This document shows, one piece after another, positions 49,201-63,500 of a DNA stretch of 64,000 nt (positions are counted from its first letter, which is position 1; each line of letters opens with the position of its first letter). The notes under the pieces are model-generated. The model was given only the letters and a program-made list of their open reading frames with translations. It did not search any database and was not told the origin of the DNA. The DNA lies in assembly GCA_008729055.1 (NCBI GenBank), contig SDUX01000001.1:3937631-4001630 (forward strand), written 5' to 3'. This stretch comes from Pyropia haitanensis. Lineage: Eukaryota; Rhodophyta; Bangiophyceae; Bangiales; Bangiaceae. The position numbers were made by a program, and so were the translations under genes.

Positions 49201-52200
49201 AAGCGGTCGGCCAACCACCCCATGCACGACCGTGCGGGTGGAACTTCGGACATTGTGCGGGCGGCTCTATGGCTGGAATAAAAGATGCGCGCCCATTCCG
49301 CCGCCGGATCGTGTGCAGCATTGCTGTACACGCAAAAGTGGGCAAAAGTGGGCCAAAGTGGGCAAAAGTGGATAAGAAGCGGCCAACCACCCCATCCACG
49401 ACCGTGCGGGTGGAACCTCGGACGTCGAGCGGGCGGATCTATGGCTGGAATGAAGGATGCGAGCCAGTTCGGCCGCCGGATCGCGTGCAGCATTGCTGTA
49501 CAAGCAAAAGTGGGCAAAAGTGGGCAAAAGTGGGCAAAAGTGGGTAGGAAGTGGGTAAGAAGTGGGCAAAAAGTGGGCAAAAAGGGGGCCAAATCCGGAC
49601 ACAAATGGGCAATTGGGGGCAAGAAGTTTCCAAAACTGCAAAGAAAACGGACGTGAAAGTCCCCAGATAGTGGTCCAACAGTGGCCACAAAGTGCGCCGC
49701 GCCACCCAAACTGTCCACTGCGCGTTCCGCTCGTCACACTGGCGTGGACGGTGTGATGGCGGAAAACTTTGCACCGTCCATCACACCTGGCTGTCGGGAT
49801 CCCCACGTGGCAAAAACCATCCCACAATTTTGACACGTGGAAACCGGCGCTCCACAAAACACTCGTTGCATCCAACGGACGAGCCAACAAAGCGGTCGGC
49901 CAACCACCCCATGCACGACCGTGCGGGTGGAACTTCGGACATTGTGCGGGCGGCTCTATGGCTGGAATAAAAGATGCGCGCCCATTCCGCCGCCGGATCG
50001 TGTGCAGCATTGCTGTACACGCAAAAGTGGGCAAAAGTGGGCCAAAGTGGGCAAAAGTGGATAAGAAGCGGCCAACCACCCCATCCACGACCGTGCGGGT
50101 GGAACCTCGGACGTCGAGCGGGCGGATCTATGGCTGGAATGAAGGATGCGAGCCAGTTCGGCCGCCGGATCGCGTGCAGCATTGCTGTACAAGCAAAAGT
50201 GGGCAAAAGTGGGCAAAAGTGGGCAAAAGTGGGTAGGAAGTGGGTAAGAAGTGGGCAAAAAGTGGGCAAAAAGGGGGCCAAATCCGGACACAAATGGGCA
50301 ATTGGGGGCAAGAAGTTTCCAAAACTGCAAAGAAAACGGACGTGAAAGTCCCCAGATAGTGGTCCAACAGTGGCCACAAAGTGCGCCGCGCCACCCAAAC
50401 TGTCCACTGCGCGTTCCGCTCGTCACACTGGCGTGGACGGTGTGATGGCGGAAAACTTTGCACCGTCCATCACACCTGGCTGTCGGGATCCCCACGTGGC
50501 AAAAACCATCCCACAATTTTGACACGTGGAAACCGGCGCTCCACAAAACACTCGTTGCATCCAACGGACGAGCCAACAAAGCGGTCGGCCAACCACCCCA
50601 TGCACGACCGTGCGGGTGGAACTTCGGACATTGTGCGGGCGGCTCTATGGCTGGAATAAAAGATGCGCGCCCATTCCGCCGCCGGATCGTGTGCAGCATG
50701 CTGTACACGCAAAAGTGGGCAAAAGTGGGCCAAAGTGGGCAAAAGTGGATAAGAAGCGGCCAACCACCCCATCCACGACCGTGCGGGTGGAACCTCGGAC
50801 GTCGAGCGGGCGGATCTATGGCTGGAATGAAGGATGCGAGCCAGTTCGGCCGCCGGATCGCGTGCAGCATTGCTGTACAAGCAAAAGTGGGCAAAAGTGG
50901 GCAAAAGTGGGCAAAAGTGGGTAGGAAGTGGGTAAGAAGTGGGCAAAAAGTGGGCAAAAAGGGGGCCAAATCCGGACACAAATGGGCAATTGGGGGCAAG
51001 AAGTTTCCAAAACTGCAAAGAAAACGGACGTGAAAGTCCCCAGATAGTGGTCCAACAGTGGCCACAAAGTGCGCCGCGCCACCCAAACTGTCCACTGCGC
51101 GTTCCGCTCGTCACACTGGCGTGGACGGTGTGATGGCGGAAAACTTTGCACCGTCCATCACACCTGGCTGTCGGGATCCCACGTGGCAAAAACCATCCCA
51201 CAATTTTGACACGTGGAAACCGGCGCTCCACAAAACACTCGTTGCATCCAACGGACGAGCCAACAAAGCGGTCGGCCAACCACCCCATGCACGACCGTGC
51301 GGGTGGAACTTCGGACATTGTGCGGGCGGCTCTATGGCTGGAATAAAAGATGCGCGCCCATTCCGCCGCCGGATCGTGTGCAGCATTGCTGTACACGCAA
51401 AAGTGGGCAAAAGTGGGCCAAAGTGGGCAAAAGTGGATAAGAAGCGGCCAACCACCCCATCCACGACCGTGCGGGTGGAACCTCGGACGTCGAGCGGGCG
51501 GATCTATGGCTGGAATGAAGGATGCGAGCCAGTTCGGCCGCCGGATCGCGTGCAGCATTGCTGTACAAGCAAAAGTGGGCAAAAGTGGGCAAAAGTGGGC
51601 AAAAGTGGGTAGGAAGTGGGTAAGAAGTGGGCAAAAAGTGGGCAAAAAGGGGGCCAAATCCGGACACAAATGGGCAATTGGGGGCAAGAAGTTTCCAAAA
51701 CTGCAAAGAAAACGGACGTGAAAGTCCCCAGATAGTGGTCCAACAGTGGCCACAAAGTGCGCCGCGCCACCCAAACTGTCCACTGCGCGTTCCGCTCGTC
51801 ACACTGGCGTGGACGGTGTGATGGCGGAAAACTTTGCACCGTCCATCACACCTGGCTGTCGGGATCCCCACGTGGCAAAAACCATCCCACAATTTTGACA
51901 CGTGGAAACCGGCGCTCCACAAAACACTCGTTGCATCCAACGGACGAGCCAACAAAGCGGTCGGCCAACCACCCCATGCACGACCGTGCGGGTGGAACTT
52001 CGGACATTGTGCGGGCGGCTCTATGGCTGGAATAAAAGATGCGCGCCCATTCCGCCGCCGGATCGTGTGCAGCATTGCTGTACACGCAAAAGTGGGCAAA
52101 AGTGGGCCAAAGTGGGCAAAAGTGGATAAGAAGCGGCCAACCACCCCATCCACGACCGTGCGGGTGGAACCTCGGACGTCGAGCGGGCGGATCTATGGCT

Positions 52201-55200
52201 GGAATGAAGGATGCGAGCCAGTTCGGCCGCCGGATCGCGTGCAGCATTGCTGTACAAGCAAAAGTGGGCAAAAGTGGGCAAAAGTGGGCAAAAGTGGGTA
52301 GGAAGTGGGTAAGAAGTGGGCAAAAAGTGGGCAAAAAGGGGGCCAAATCCGGACACAAATGGGCAATTGGGGGCAAGAAGTTTCCAAAACTGCAAAGAAA
52401 ACGGACGTGAAAGTCCCCAGATAGTGGTCCAACAGTGGCCACAAAGTGCGCCGCGCCACCCAAACTGTCCACTGCGCGTTCCGCTCGTCACACTGGCGTG
52501 GACGGTGTGATGGCGGAAAACTTTGCACCGTCCATCACACCTGGCTGTCGGGATCCCACGTGGCAAAAACCATCCCACAATTTTGACACGTGGAAACCGG
52601 CGCTCCACAAAACACTCGTTGCATCCAACGGACGAGCCAACAAAGCGGTCGGCCAACCACCCCATGCACGACCGTGCGGGTGGAACTTCGGACATTGTGC
52701 GGGCGGCTCTATGGCTGGAATAAAAGATGCGCGCCCATTCCGCCGCCGGATCGTGTGCAGCATTGCTGTACACGCAAAAGTGGGCAAAAGTGGGCCAAAG
52801 TGGGCAAAAGTGGATAAGAAGCGGCCAACCACCCCATCCACGACCGTGCGGGTGGAACCTCGGACGTCGAGCGGGCGGATCTATGGCTGGAATGAAGGAT
52901 GCGAGCCAGTTCGGCCGCCGGATCGCGTGCAGCATTGCTGTACAAGCAAAAGTGGGCAAAAGTGGGCAAAAGTGGGCAAAAGTGGGTAGGAAGTGGGTAA
53001 GAAGTGGGCAAAAAGTGGGCAAAAAGGGGGCCAAATCCGGACACAAATGGGCAATTGGGGGCAAGAAGTTTCCAAAACTGCAAAGAAAACGGACGTGAAA
53101 GTCCCCAGATAGTGGTCCAACAGTGGCCACAAAGTGCGCCGCGCCACCCAAACTGTCCACTGCGCGTTCCGCTCGTCACACTGGCGTGGACGGTGTGATG
53201 GCGGAAAACTTTGCACCGTCCATCACACCTGGCTGTCGGGATCCCACGTGGCAAAAACCATCCCACAATTTTGACACGTGGAAACCGGCGCTCCACAAAA
53301 CACTCGTTGCATCCAACGGACGAGCCAACAAAGCGGTCGGCCAACCACCCCATGCACGACCGTGCGGGTGGAACTTCGGACATTGTGCGGGCGGCTCTAT
53401 GGCTGGAATAAAAGATGCGCGCCCATTCCGCCGCCGGATCGTGTGCAGCATTGCTGTACACGCAAAAGTGGGCAAAAGTGGGCCAAAGTGGGCAAAAGTG
53501 GATAAGAAGCGGCCAACCACCCCATCCACGACCGTGCGGGTGGAACCTCGGACGTCGAGCGGGCGGATCTATGGCTGGAATGAAGGATGCGAGCCAGTTC
53601 GGCCGCCGGATCGCGTGCAGCATTGCTGTACAAGCAAAAGTGGGCAAAAGTGGGCAAAAGTGGGCAAAAGTGGGTAGGAAGTGGGTAAGAAGTGGGCAAA
53701 AAGTGGGCAAAAAGGGGGCCAAATCCGGACACAAATGGGCAATTGGGGGCAAGAAGTTTCCAAAACTGCAAAGAAAACGGACGTGAAAGTCCCCAGATAG
53801 TGGTCCAACAGTGGCCACAAAGTGCGCCGCGCCACCCAAACTGTCCACTGCGCGTTCCGCTCGTCACACTGGCGTGGACGGTGTGATGGCGGAAAACTTT
53901 GCACCGTCCATCACACCTGGCTGTCGGGATCCCCACGTGGCAAAAACCATCCCACAATTTTGACACGTGGAAACCGGCGCTCCACAAAACACTCGTTGCA
54001 TCCAACGGACGAGCCAACAAAGCGGTCGGCCAACCACCCCATGCACGACCGTGCGGGTGGAACTTCGGACATTGTGCGGGCGGCTCTATGGCTGGAATAA
54101 AAGATGCGCGCCCATTCCGCCGCCGGATCGTGTGCAGCATTGCTGTACACGCAAAAGTGGGCAAAAGTGGGCCAAAGTGGGCAAAAGTGGATAAGAAGCG
54201 GCCAACCACCCCATCCACGACCGTGCGGGTGGAACCTCGGACGTCGAGCGGGCGGATCTATGGCTGGAATGAAGGATGCGAGCCAGTTCGGCCGCCGGAT
54301 CGCGTGCAGCATTGCTGTACAAGCAAAAGTGGGCAAAAGTGGGCAAAAGTGGGCAAAAGTGGGTAGGAAGTGGGTAAGAAGTGGGCAAAAAGTGGGCAAA
54401 AAGGGGGCCAAATCCGGACACAAATGGGCAATTGGGGGCAAGAAGTTTCCAAAACTGCAAAGAAAACGGACGTGAAAGTCCCCAGATAGTGGTCCAACAG
54501 TGGCCACAAAGTGCGCCGCGCCACCCAAACTGTCCACTGCGCGTTCCGCTCGTCACACTGGCGTGGACGGTGTGATGGCGGAAAACTTTGCACCGTCCAT
54601 CACACCTGGCTGTCGGGATCCCACGTGGCAAAAACCATCCCACAATTTTGACACGTGGAAACCGGCGCTCCACAAAACACTCGTTGCATCCAACGGACGA
54701 GCCAACAAAGCGGTCGGCCAACCACCCCATGCACGACCGTGCGGGTGGAACTTCGGACATTGTGCGGGCGGCTCTATGGCTGGAATAAAAGATGCGCGCC
54801 CATTCCGCCGCCGGATCGTGTGCAGCATTGCTGTACACGCAAAAGTGGGCAAAAGTGGGCCAAAGTGGGCAAAAGTGGATAAGAAGCGGCCAACCACCCC
54901 ATCCACGACCGTGCGGGTGGAACCTCGGACGTCGAGCGGGCGGATCTATGGCTGGAATGAAGGATGCGAGCCAGTTCGGCCGCCGGATCGCGTGCAGCAT
55001 TGCTGTACAAGCAAAAGTGGGCAAAAGTGGGCAAAAGTGGGCAAAAGTGGGTAGGAAGTGGGTAAGAAGTGGGCAAAAAGTGGGCAAAAAGGGGGCCAAA
55101 TCCGGACACAAATGGGCAATTGGGGGCAAGAAGTTTCCAAAACTGCAAAGAAAACGGACGTGAAAGTCCCCAGATAGTGGTCCAACAGTGGCCACAAAGT

Positions 55201-56074
55201 GCGCCGCGCCACCCAAACTGTCCACTGCGCGTTCCGCTCGTCACACTGGCGTGGACGGTGTGATGGCGGAAAACTTTGCACCGTCCATCACACCTGGCTG
55301 TCGGGATGCCCACGTGGCAAAAACCATCCCACAATTTTGACACGTGGAAACCGGCGCTCCACAAAACACTCGTTGCATCCAACGGACGAGCCAACAAAGC
55401 GGTCGGCCAACCACCCCATGCACGACCGTGCGGGTGGAACTTCGGACATTGTGCGGGCGGCTCTATGGCTGGAATAAAAGATGCGCGCCCATTCCGCCGC
55501 CGGATCGTGTGCAGCATTGCTGTACACGCAAAAGTGGGCAAAAGTGGGCCAAAGTGGGCAAAAGTGGATAAGAAGCGGCCAACCACCCCATCCACGACCG
55601 TGCGGGTGGAACCTCGGACGTCGAGCGGGCGGATCTATGGCTGGAATGAAGGATGCGAGCCATTCGGCCGCCGGATCGCGTGCAGCATTGCTGTACAAGC
55701 AAAAGTGGGCAAAAGTGGGCAAAAGTGGGCAAAAGTGGGTAGGAAGTGGGTAAGAAGTGGGCAAAAAGTGGGCAAAAAGGGGGCCAAATCCGGACACAAA
55801 TGGGCAATTGGGGGCAAGAAGTTTCCAAAACTGCAAAGAAAACGGACGTGAAAGTCCCCAGATAGTGGTCCAACAGTGGCCACAAAGTGCGCCGCGCCAC
55901 CCAAACTGTCCACTGCGCGTTCCGCTCGTCACACTGGCGTGGACGGTGTGATGGCGGAAAACTTTGCACCGTCCATCACACCTGGCTGTCGGGATCCCAC
56001 GTGGCAAAAACCATCCCACAATTTTGACACGTGGAAACCGGCGCTCCACAAAACACTCGTTGCATCCAACGGAC

Positions 56075-56545
56075 GAAGCCAACAAAGCGGTCGGCCAACC
56101 ACCCCATGCACGACCGTGCGGGTGGAACTTCGGACATTGTGCGGGCGGCTCTATGGCTGGTAATAAAAGATGCGCGCCCATTCCGCCGCCGGATCGTGGT
56201 GCAGCATTGCTGTACACGCAAAAGTGGGGCAAAAGTGGGCCAAAGTGGGGCAAAAGTGGATAAGAAGCGGCCAACCACCCCATCCACGACCGTGCGGGTG
56301 GAACCTCGGACGTCGAGCGGGCGGATCTATGGCTGGAATGAAGGATGCGAGCCAGTTCGGCCGCCGGATCGCGTGCAGCATTGCTGTACAAGCCAAAAGT
56401 GGGCAAAAGTGGGCAAAAGTGGGCAAAAAGTGGGTAGGAAGTGGGTAAGAATTATGTGGGCCAAAAAGTGGGGCAAAAAGGGGGGCCAAATCCGGACACA
56501 AATGGGCAATTGGGGGCAAGAAGTTTCCAAAACTGCAAAGAAACG
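56075..56545 (+). other. Local cluster of single-base insertions in the satellite
   Basis: Insertions such as gacgaagcc, ggctggtaataaaag, gtggggcaaaag and gaattatgtgggcc interrupt an otherwise uniform run of subfamily II copies. Likely poorly corrected sequence. Confidence 0.6.
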
Positions 56546-57589
56546 GACGTGAAAGTCCCCAGATAGTGGTCCAACAGTGGCCACAAAGTGCGCCGCGCCA
56601 CCCAAACTGTCCACTGCGCGTTCCGCTCGTCACACTGGCGTGGACGGTGTGATGGCGGAAAACTTTGCACCGTCCATCACACCTGGCTGTCGGGATCCCC
56701 ACGTGGCAAAAACCATCCCACAATTTTGACACGTGGAAACCGGCGCTCCACAAAACACTCGTTGCATCCACGGACGAGCCAACAAAGCGGTCGGCCAACC
56801 ACCCCATGCACGACCGTGCGGGTGGAACTTCGGACATTGTGCGGGCGGCTCTATGGCTGGAATAAAAGATGCGCGCCCATTCCGCCGCCGGATCGTGTGC
56901 AGCATTGCTGTACACGCAAAAGTGGGCAAAAGTGGGCCAAAGTGGGCAAAAGTGGATAAGAAGCGGCCAACCACCCCATCCACGACCGTGCGGGTGGAAC
57001 CTCGGACGTCGAGCGGGCGGATCTATGGCTGGAATGAAGGATGCGAGCCAGTTCGGCCGCCGGATCGCGTGCAGCATTGCTGTACAAGCAAAAGTGGGCA
57101 AAAGTGGGCAAAAGTGGGCAAAAGTGGGTAGGAAGTGGGTAAGAAGTGGGCAAAAAGTGGGCAAAAAGGGGGCCAAATCCGGACACAAATGGGCAATTGG
57201 GGGCAAGAAGTTTCCAAAACTGCAAAGAAAACGGACGTGAAAGTCCCCAGATAGTGGTCCAACAGTGGCCACAAAGTGCGCCGCGCCACCCAAACTGTCC
57301 ACTGCGCGTTCCGCTCGTCACACTGGCGTGGACGGTGTGATGGCGGAAAACTTTGCACCGTCCATCACACCTGGCTGTCGGGATCCCCACGTGGCAAAAA
57401 CCATCCCACAATTTTGACACGTGGAAACCGGCGCTCCACAAAACACTCGTTGCATCCAACGGACGAGCCAACAAAGCGGTCGGCCAACCACCCCATGCAC
57501 GACCGTGCGGGTGGAACCTCGGACATTGTGCGGGCGGCTCTATGGCTGTAATAAAAGATGCGCGCCCATTCCGCCGCCGGATCGTGTGC

Positions 57590-60500
57590 AGCATTGCTGT
57601 ACACGCAAAAAGTGGGCAAAAGTGGGCCAAAGTGGGCAAAAGTGGATAAGAAGCGGCCAACCACCCCATCCACGACCGTGCGGGTGGAACCTCGGACGTC
57701 GAGCGGGCGGATCTATGGCTGGAATGAAGGATGCGAGCCAGTTCGGCCGCCGGATCGCGTGCAGCATGCTGTACAAGCAAAAGTGGGCAAAGTGGGCAAA
57801 AGGGGCAAAAGTGGGTAGAAGTGGAAGAAGTGGGCAAAAAGTGGGCAAAAGGGGCCAAATCCGGACACAAAGGGCAATGGGGCAAGAAGTTTCCAAAACT
57901 GCAAAGAAAACGGACGTGCAAAGTCCCCAGATAGTGGTCCACAGGGCCACAAAGTGCGCCGCGCCACCCAAATGTCCACTGCGCGTTCCGCTCGTCACAC
58001 GCGTGGACGGTGGATGCGGAAAACTTGCACCGTCCATCACACCTGGCTGTCGGGATCGCACGTGGCAAAAACCATCCCACAATTTTGACACGTGGAAACC
58101 GGCGCTCCACAAAACACTCGTGCATCCAACGGACGAGCCAACAAAGCGGTCGGCCAACCACCCCATGCACGACCGTGCGGGTGGAACTCGGACATTGTGC
58201 GGGCGGCTCTATGGCTGGAATAAAGATGCGCGCCCATTCGCCGCCGGATCGTGTGCAGCATTGCTGTACACGCAAAAGTGGGCAAAAGTGGGCCAAAGTG
58301 GGCAAAAGTGGATAAGAAGCGGCCAACCACCCCATCCACGACCGTGCGGGTGGAACCTCGGACGTCGAGCGGGCGGATCTATGGCTGGAATGAAGGATGC
58401 GAGCCAGTTCGGCCGCCGGATCGCGTGCAGCATTGCTGTACAAGCAAAAGTGGCAAAAGTGGGCAAAAGTGGGCCAAAAGTGGGTAGGAAGTGGGTAAGA
58501 AGTGGGCAAAAAGTGGGGCAAAAAGGGGGCCAAATCCGGACACAAATGGGCAATTGGGGGCAAGAAGTTTCCAAAACTGCAAAGAAAACGGACGTGAAAG
58601 TCCCCAGATAGTGGCCAACAGTGGCCACAAAGTGCGCCGCGCCACCCAAATGTCCACTGCGCGTTCCGCTCGTCACACTGGCGTGGACGGTGTGATGGCG
58701 GAAAACTTTGCACCGTCCATCACACCTGGCTGTCGGGATCCCACGTGGGCAAAAAACCATCCCACAATTTTGACACGTGGAAACCGGCGCTCCACAAAAC
58801 ACTCGTTGCATCCAACGGACGAGCCAACAAAGCGGTCGGCCAACCACCCCATGCACGACCGTGCGGGTGGAACTTCGGACATTGTGCGGGCGGCTCTATG
58901 GCTGGAATAAAAGATGCGCGCCCATTCCGCCGCCGGATCGTGTGCAGCATTGCTGTACACGCAAAAGTGGGCAAAAGTGGGCCAAAGTGGGCAAAAGTGG
59001 ATAAGAAGCGCCAACCACCCCATCCACGACCGTGCGGGTGGAACCTCGGACGTCGAGCGGCGGATCTATGGCTGGAATGAAGGATGCGAGCCAGTTCGGC
59101 CGCCGGATCGCGTGCAGCATTGCTGTACAAGCAAAAGTGGGCAAAAGTGGGCAAAAGTGGCAAAAGTGGGTAGGAAGTGGGTAAGAAGTGGGCAAAAAGT
59201 GGGCAAAAAGGGGGCCAAATCCGGACACAAATGGGCAATTGGGGCAAGAAGTTTCCAAAACTGCAAAGAAAACGGACGTCAAAGTCCCCAGATAGTGTCC
59301 AACCAGCGGCACAAAGTCGCCGCGCCACCACAAACTGTCACTGCGCGTTCGCTGCGTCACACGGGCGTGAACGGTGTTGATGGCGGAAAACTTTGCCACC
59401 GTCCATCACACCTGGCTGTCGGGATCACACGTGGCAAAAACCGATCCCACAATTTTGACACTGTGCAGAAACCGGCGCCTCCACAAAACACTCTCGTTGC
59501 ATCCCAACGGACGAGCCAACCAAAGCGGTCGGCAACCACCCCATGCACGTGACCGTGCGGGTGGAACTTCGGAAAATTGTGCGGCGGCTCTAATGGCTGA
59601 ATAAAGAAGAATGCGCCCCATCCGCCGCCGGATCGTGTGGCAGACATTGCTGTTACACGGCAAAGTGCAAAAAGTGGGCCAAAGTGGGCAAAAGTGGATA
59701 AGAACGGCCACCCCCCATCCACGACCGTGCGGGTGAACCTCGACTCGAGCAGGGCGATCTAATGCTGGAATAGAAGGATCGAGCCAGTTCGGCCCGCCGG
59801 AGTCGCGTGCAGCATTGCTGTACAACAAATGGGCAAAAGTGCAAAAGTGGGCAAAAAAGTGCGGAGGAAGTGCGGTAGAAAGTGGGCAAAAAGTGGCAAA
59901 AGGGCAAATCCCGAACAAATGGGCAAGTTGCGGGCAAGAAAGTTTCCAAAACTGCAAAGAAAAGGACGTGAAAGTCCCCAGATATGTGGCTCAAACAGTT
60001 GGCCACAAAGTGCAGCTCGGCGCACCCTAACGAATGTCCAGCTGCGGCTTCCTCGCTCGTCACACCTGGCGTGGACGGTGTGTGGACGGAAAACTTTGCA
60101 CGCGCCATTCACACGCTGGCTGTTCGGATGCCGCCACGTGGCAAAAACCATCCGCACAATTTTACAGGTGGAAACGGCGCCACGAAAACACTCGTTGATC
60201 CTAACGGACGAGCCAACAAAGCGTCGCCAACCACCGCATGCACGAGCGTGCGGTGAGAACTTCGGACATTGTGCGGGCGCGCTCGCTATGCGCTGGAATA
60301 AAAGATGCGCGCCCCATTCCGCCGCCGGATCGTGTGCGGCATGCTGTACCACGGCCAAAAGTGGGCAAGAGTGAGGGTCACAGTGGGCAAAAGTGGAGTA
60401 AGCGAAGCGGACCAACCTACCCGCATGCCACGACCGGTGCGTGGAACCTCGGACGTCGAGCTGGGCGCGATCTATCGGCTGGAATGGAAGCTGATGCGAG

Positions 60501-63500
60501 CGCTCAGTGTCGGCCGCCGGATCGCGTGCAGCATTGCTGTACACGCAACAAAGTGGGCAAAAGTGGCAAAGAGGTGGGCAAAATGGTAGGGAAGTGGGTA
60601 AGAAGTCGGCTGCAAAAAGTGGGCAAGAAAAGGGGCCTAAATCCGCGACACAAATGGGCAATTGGGGCAAGAAGTTCCTAAAACTTGCAAAGAAAACGGA
60701 CGTGAAAGTCCCCAGATAGTGGTCCATACAAGCGGCCACAAAGTGGGCGCGCGCCAGACCCAAACTGTCGCACTGCGCGTCCGCTCGCACACCCTGCCGT
60801 GGACGTTGTGATGGCGGAAACTTTGCAACGTCGCATCAGCACCGGCTTGTCGGATCCCACGTGCAAGAACCATCCACAATTTTGACACGGGAAACCGCGC
60901 ATCCAGCGAAAACACTCGTTGCATTCCAACGGACGGAGCCAACAAACGGTCGGCCACCACGCATGCACTGACCGTGCGGGTGGAACCTCGGAAGCATTGT
61001 GCGGGCGGCTCTATGCTGAGTAATAAAGATGCGCGCCCATTCGCCGCCGGATGCGTGTGCAGCATTGCCTGACAGCAAAATGTGGGCATAAAGTGGGCCA
61101 AAGTGGGGCAAAAGTAGATAAGAAGCGGCCAACCAGCCCCATGCCAGCGACCGTGCGGGTATACACTGCGGACGTCGAGGCGGGCGATCTAGTGGCGTGG
61201 AATGAAGGATGGCGAGGGCCAATTCGGCCGGCCGGATTCGCGCGTGCACGCATTGGCTGTACAAGCAAAATGGTAAGCAGAAGTGGCGAAAAGTGCGGCA
61301 AGAAGTTGGGTAGGAAGTGGGTAAGATAGGTGGCAAAAAGTGGGTTCAAAAGGGGCCAAATCCGTGAACACCAAATGGGCAATTGGGGCAAGAAGTTTCC
61401 AAAACTGCAAAAGAAAACGGACGTGAAAGTCCCAGATAGTGGTCCAAACATGGCGCAAAACAAAAGTGCGGCCGCGCGCAACCCAAAACTTGTCCCATGC
61501 GCGTTCCGCTCTCACACTGGCGTGTGACGGTTGATGGCGGAAAAACTTTGCACGTCCATCACACCTGGCTGGTCGATCACCCACGTGCAGAAAAACCATC
61601 CCACAATTTTGAACACGTGAAACGCGGCGCTCCACAAAACACATCGTTGCATCCAACGACGAGCACAAAGCGGTCGGCCAACACGCCCATGCTCGACCGT
61701 GGCGGGTGGAACTTCGGGACCATTGTGGCGTGCGGCTCTATTGGCTTGGAATAAAAGATGGCGGGCGCCCATTCCGCCGCCGATCGTGTTGCAGCATTCG
61801 TCTGTACACGCAAAAGTGGCGCAAATATGGGCCAAAGTGGGCAAAAGTGGATAAGAAGCGCGCCAACCACCCCATCACGACCTCGTGGGCGTGGAACTCG
61901 ACGGTCGAGCGGGCGGATCTATGGCTGGAAATGAGAGGATGCCGAGCCGTGTAACGGCCGCCGGATCGCGTGCAGCATTGCTGTACTATACAAAGTGCGG
62001 AAAAGTGGGCAAAAAGTGGCAAAAGTGGGTAGAAGTGGTTAAGAAGTGGCAAAAAGTGGGCAAAAAGGGGGCCAAAGCCGGACACAAATGGGCAATGTGG
62101 CGAAGAGTTTCCAAAACTGCAAGAAAACGAGCGTGCAAAGTCCCGCGATAGTGGTCCAACATGGCCCACGAAAGTGCGCCGGCGCCACCGGCAAACTGTC
62201 CACTGCGCGTTGCCGCTTCGTTCACATCACTGGCTGGACGGTGTGATGGCGGAAAACTTTGCACGCGTTCATCACACCTGGCTGTCGGGATCGCGCACGT
62301 GCAAAACCATCCCACAATTTGTACACGTGGAAAACCAGGCGCTTTTAACCACAAAACACATGCGTTGCATCCACGGACGAGCCAACAAGCCGGTCGGCCA
62401 ACCACGCCATGCACGACCGTGCGGTGGAACTTCGACATTGGTGCGGGCGGCCTCTATGGCGTGGAGATAAAAGATGGCGCGCCCATATCCGCCCCGGATC
62501 GTGTGCAGCATTCGTACACGACAAAAGTGGGCAAAAGTGGCCAAAGTGGCAAAGAGTGGATAAAAAGCGGGCCAACCGGCACCCCATCGCAACGACAAGC
62601 GTGCGGGTGTAACCTGTGCGGGTGGAACTCCGGACGTCGAGCGGCGCGATCTATGGCGTGAATGACAGGATGCGAGGCCATTTCGGCCGCCGAATCGCGT
62701 GGCAGCATTGCTGTAGCAAGCAAAGTGGGCAAAAGTGGGGCTAAAATTGGGCAAAAGTGGGTAGGGAAGGTGTAAAGAAGTGGGCAAAAAGTGGCAAAAA
62801 GGGGGCCAAATCCCGGACACAATATGGGCAATTGGGGCAAGAAGTTTCAAAACTTGTCAAAGAAAAGGACTGAAAGTCCCAGATAGTGGGTCGCAACAGC
62901 AGCGCACAAAGTGCCCTGCGCCACCCCAAACTCGTCCCACTGCGCGTTTCGCGCTCGTCACACTGGCGTGGACGGGTGTTGATGGCGGAAAACTTTGCAC
63001 CGTTCCCCATCAGCACCTGGCTGTCGGGACCCCACGTTGGCAAAAACCATCCCACAATTTTGACAAACGTGGAAAACGGCGCGCGCTCCGACAAAAACAC
63101 CTCGTTGCATCCAACGGACGAGCGCACACAAGCCGCATGCGGTCGCAACACCGCATGCACGACCGTGCGGGTGGTAACGTGGCGGACATTGTGCGGGCGG
63201 CATCTATGGCTCGTTATAAAAGATGCGCGCCCATTCCGCCGCCGATCGGTGGCAGCATTGCTGTACACGGTCAAAAAGTGGGCAAAAGTGGGCCAAAGTG
63301 GGGCAAGAAGTGATAAGAAGGCGGCCAACCAGCCCATGCCACGACCCGGTGCTGCGGTGGAACCTCGGACGTCGAGGACGGGGCGATACTATGCGGCAAT
63401 GTTAAAAGGAGGAGAAATCAGGCAGCCGTTCGCCGCGGATCGCGTGCAGCATTGCTGTACAAGGCAAAAGTGGGCAAAAGTGGCAAAAGTGGGCAAAAGT

